Source: Neckera pumila
Taxonomy: Eukaryota; Streptophyta; Bryopsida; Hypnales; Neckeraceae
Direction: 5' to 3'
Length of the DNA stretch: 64,000 nucleotides
NCBI GenBank assembly: GCA_963969595.1
Contig: OZ018408.1
Coordinates: 48,485,022-48,549,021 of the forward strand
Below are positions 60,349 to 64,000 of this stretch, one piece after another (position 1 is the first letter of the stretch; every line of letters starts with the position of its first letter). Below the pieces are notes generated by a model. The model had not been told where the DNA came from, did not search any database, and saw nothing but the letters and a program-made list of their open reading frames with translations. Made by a program: the position numbers and the translations under genes.

Positions 60349-62340
60349 TACTTTAGAACTTTAAAGTGTTCAAATGTCAAGGATACTACAAAATTATGTT
60401 AAAAAGTTGATTTTTTGAGGTTTCTATAATGTATCATGCAAGTACACATGGAATTTCATGTATATTTGAATGAAGCATCAATTTCACATACTTTTCAAGT
60501 TTTAATACATTGAATTGTTTTTTAAACAATATCTGATCTTCAACCAACAAATGGAATGCAAGTTATTGTCATAAGTAGTCATGGAATTTGACACTAATTA
60601 GTTCCATTTTAACTGCACAAAAAAATAAAACTCTTTCTCATCCACAATGAATTTCAAAAATTCGAATTTGAAAGCTTGTGCATCCCAATAACACTACCGG
60701 TAGTGGAAAGGAGGTCATCCTAGAATACCAAGTAACAACGTTTGAGCTGAGTTTCCAATGGTCTATAAGGTAGTAGCATCCATAACCGTGAATTTAAGGG
60801 TTTTGAACATGATAATTATTAATATACATCTAACAAATTATAGGAGCCTATTAGCAAGAGAAAAATAATTCCTGGGCACTTTCTAATATATTATTTGGAT
60901 ATTGTGAAAATAAATTGTGAATTTTTAAAGAGACGACTAAAAATGCACCTACCTCATGGGCTTCATGTCTACATGGGTCCTTGGAGTAATGATTGACACC
61001 ACAACTTGAGTGTCCAAAAATTCATTTCGGCTAGTGTGACCAAGATTTTGAGTGAATATTGCATGTGCTGCAATAGGCTTGCTGAAAAAGAAAAAGATTT
61101 TTTTTTTCTCAAGGTCGGTGTGAACTAGAGTGACTCTGTACCTAAAATGAACAACAAAAAGTGAGAGCCAATACAATGGATATACTACAATCCCCCCTCT
61201 TGTCAAATAAAGTTTGAGAAAAAGTCAGAAATGAAGAAAAAAACAGCCTTGCAAACTCCATTGCCAAGCCACAAGACAAGCCAAAAATAAATAAATAAAA
61301 ATTGTACATGAATTGACAAAAACCATGCATGAGCTCCTCCCGTACCTTTTTAATTTATTTCTGTGAACATTTATATTCCTTTGAACATTGGACCACAAAA
61401 CTTTGCGCACTGCAGCTTTTTACCGCGATCAGCGTTTTTTTTCTATTGGTGTGTCATTCCGAGAGCTTGCATGGATCCAATGGCCTCCCCTTTCTCATCC
61501 CAACCCAAAAGAAAAGAAAAGAAAAAAGAGCGCAGTCCAATGAACATTGTCATTGCCTGCATCATTTCATTTCATTTCATTTCATTTCATTTCAAAGGCG
61601 GGCTTTACTTTACTTCACTCGTTCCATGCCTCCATCCATGAGCTTGTTGCTTGACACAAAGTTTTCCATCACTTCCAAAATCTGATTCAAGACTCAAGTT
61701 TTCGGCTTTGCAAAAAAAATGACCCACCCGACCTAGGCCCAAATCACAAATTGGGACCGACCACCGCTCAAATTGGGACGGATCACTGCTCTCAAATTTG
61801 AGTTTCAGCCTTGAACTACTTACTTGTGGAAGTGAAAAATATTAAGAAAAATATAAGATTATTATTTAGCGTTGGCTTGTTTGTAGCGTGGCGAACATGT
61901 AATATGAGGTCACCTACCGAGTCATGCTACCCATGCTCGCTTCCAAATGTGAGCTCCCTGTCCGGCTTTTGCCAATGAGCGGTCCAAGGCAGGCGGGCTG
62001 TTGTTGGCTTAAAATTTAAATTTTTAAAAAGGGTCCGTAGGGTGCCTGATGTGGGGTGGGGTGACCCATCCAGTCATATGTCCATAAAAGACAGAAACCA
62101 ATTTGTCTGTAAATTTGAGAATCTTGGATGGGACGCCCAGAAGGGGATTCTTGCACTTTGGAATGAAACTGAAAGGGCTAAAGTCGATCAACTTGAATTG
62201 GTGGGCCTCAGGGTATTGCCTGGTTCTCATCAACATCAGAGACATTGGACAAGATGCAGTGGGTATCAAACGGATATGTTCAATGAACCATTTACCCAAG
62301 ATTTTGTTTAAATGGTTTCTGGTGGAAAACACTTCAAGAA
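60349..62340. other. Unassigned intergenic DNA
   Basis: No gene could be supported. Composition between about 61300 and 62330 is less AT-rich and has several open frames of 60-118 codons on both strands, but none has recognisable content and their overlap argues against coding. Confidence 0.45.
61563..61593. repeat. (CATTT)n microsatellite
   Basis: Six uninterrupted CATTT units. Confidence 0.85.
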
Positions 62341-62368
62341 TTTATTTATTTATTTATTTATTTATTTA
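62341..62368. repeat. (TTTA)n microsatellite
   Basis: Seven uninterrupted TTTA units. Confidence 0.9.
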
Positions 62369-64000
62369 GAAACACATGGAAAAATCCCATCAACTATTAT
62401 TTTTTGAAAACATCACTCAAATAATGAGGTATTAGTGAGTTGTAACTATATCAATGGATTGTTTGCTTAAGCTAATGTGGATTGATTTGTTCCCAGGAGT
62501 GAATGGAAAGAGGTAGAATATTTAGTCAATAAGCACTTTTTGTTAAGATTTAGGAGATTTATTTTGTAGGCTCTAATACTTTAAACTTTTGAGTTGGAAG
62601 GAACCAGGAAGTCGTTGCAGTGTGATTTGATACATACCAAATCAACCGAATTAAGGTAAAAGCACCCATTGTCGATCTTTTAACGGATTTTCCAGCAGAT
62701 TATGAACAGTTTATGACGAAGCAAGTTTTTTTGCATGTAGAAAGATAGGAAATATGGGGATTGAAATTTTTTCATAATTTTATTCCCAAAGTTGAAATTA
62801 CTATGAACTTTGGGAGCCAAAAAGTACTCAGGACCCATTGCCAGTCTCTAGACTCTTTCAATTCCAATCAATCAAGAATTGCTTGTTTGCTCACTACTTT
62901 TTCAAGGTTGGGACCTTATTAGTCCCAACCTTGAAAAAACACATTCTAAGCTTAAATTGGATGTATTTAGGTTTGTTCCAGGTAAGATCAAAAAATGTCT
63001 CAATTTTTATTGGTGGCTTCAAACAACTCCATGCCTTTTATTACTTGCTTCTAAAAAATTGTGGTAGTTAACTCCCCAAAGACACTTCTAGCTTATTGTT
63101 GAGTAATGTTATGAGATACAGAAAAATAATTATTTCAAATTTAGATCTCCCTTGCAAGATTCTTTACCAATGAATACCATTGGATAGGCCTACATTGTGC
63201 TTTGGCCCTTCTATTTGGAGAAAAACCTCCTTGCTTCTAGTACAACTTAATTCATCTATTTAATTTTTTTGGGAATGACACAAGTTTGAGCTAGGCCAAT
63301 AACATGATAAATGTTTTGGAGTAGTTTGCTATGGCATCATATAGACTTCGCCAAAATTTATAGACAAATTATATTGATTCTCTCTTCATCCATAGCTAGG
63401 CAAAGATTTCCGTCCATTGAATTTTTTTTTTGTCTTATGGTCCTTACATATCATACACCTTAAATATTACATATTTTAATTCAAGATTGATTCATGTTTA
63501 TTTTCCAAAAGTATGAAACCAATAGAACTAGATTTCAATTTGAAATACTAATTTGGAAATTAAAAGTTGCTTCAAATTGGCCTCAATTCAATATAAACTT
63601 TAGTATAAGTCTTTGTACTTAAAAAATTAGGATAAATATGCTTGGAAAGAGTAATTTGGTATTGGCATCCAAATGAAAATCATAAATATCTTTGAAAGAC
63701 ATTTTTGAAGTTGAATTAGGTGTTTATGCTAAAGAAGTTTCCAAAGTCATAGATTTTATTTTTTCTATATTCAAACTAATAATTGATCCAAAAAAATTTA
63801 CCAATAGTATTCATACTACTTCCAATTGCCTTACAATTTTTATGTGTGGAAAATCCCACATTTCCCCTAATTCATGTAACTTGCAACAACAAAATTCTTT
63901 GAACTTCAATACTTTTCAATTTGCATATATTTCAATGCTTTTATTTGATATTTGGGTCATAAAATGGAGAGTCAATTATTATAAGCCAAAAATAGAGCCA
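62369..64000. other. AT-rich intergenic DNA to the window end
   Basis: No gene. It holds a dispersed repeat fragment near 62805-62900 (related to 14665-14770) and a perfect hairpin (62898-62938). The remainder is AT-rich without recognisable content. Confidence 0.5.
62898..62938. repeat. Perfect 17-bp-arm hairpin
   Basis: Arms 62898-62914 (TTTTTCAAGGTTGGGAC) and 62922-62938 are exact reverse complements with a 7-nt loop. Being flanked by T and A runs it resembles a tiny foldback; function unknown. Confidence 0.8.

Overview
This is nuclear DNA of a land plant, and I suspect a non-seed plant (moss, liverwort, lycophyte or fern), though the species cannot be fixed from the sequence. The evidence is multi-exon genes with short spliceosomal introns, a plant-type NEDD1, a plastid fibrillin of the PAP8 type with a transit-peptide-like N-terminus, a plant DUF8204-like protein, a cytosolic enolase and a plant RLK/Pelle-type kinase. 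All exon structures below were assembled by eye from splice sites and reading frame; no search was run. LAYOUT: (1) 1-9,120 is gene-bearing: the 3' three quarters or more of a NEDD1 gene (+, ten exons), then a two-exon DUF8204-like gene (-). (2) 9,120-25,260 is AT-rich and contains no convincing gene. It is packed with transposon remnants: TTAA-flanked elements with CCC/GGG ends that look like piggyBac-type non-autonomous elements, two CACTA-like elements with subterminal repeats, and two small TA-flanked mariner-like foldbacks. (3) 25,260-41,160 is a gene cluster: enolase (+, 11 exons), PAP8/fibrillin (-, 4 exons), a METTL23-like methyltransferase (+, 7 exons) head to head with PAP8, and a receptor-like cytoplasmic kinase (+, 9 exons) whose introns carry MITEs. 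(4) 41,160-64,000 is again AT-rich and repeat-filled. It includes a nearly perfect 289-bp palindrome (44,361-44,649), a CACTA-ended foldback MITE, more TTAA elements, a less AT-rich island (51,000-54,600) with inverted arms, a segmental duplication, and simple repeats. HOW THE GENES RELATE: they are unconnected housekeeping or signalling genes (spindle/phragmoplast microtubule nucleation, glycolysis, plastid lipid-associated protein, protein methylation, kinase signalling), not an operon or pathway cluster. The only regulatory coupling suggested is the roughly 310-bp divergent promoter between PAP8 and METTL23, which carries a telo-box. MOST INTERESTING: the TTAA/CCC...GGG element family. One copy sits inside one member of a duplicated segment while the other member keeps a single TTAA at the same place, so insertion with TTAA duplication can be read directly. 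The 289-bp palindrome is next, as a possible source of long double-stranded RNA. I found no CRISPR array, rRNA or convincing tRNA.
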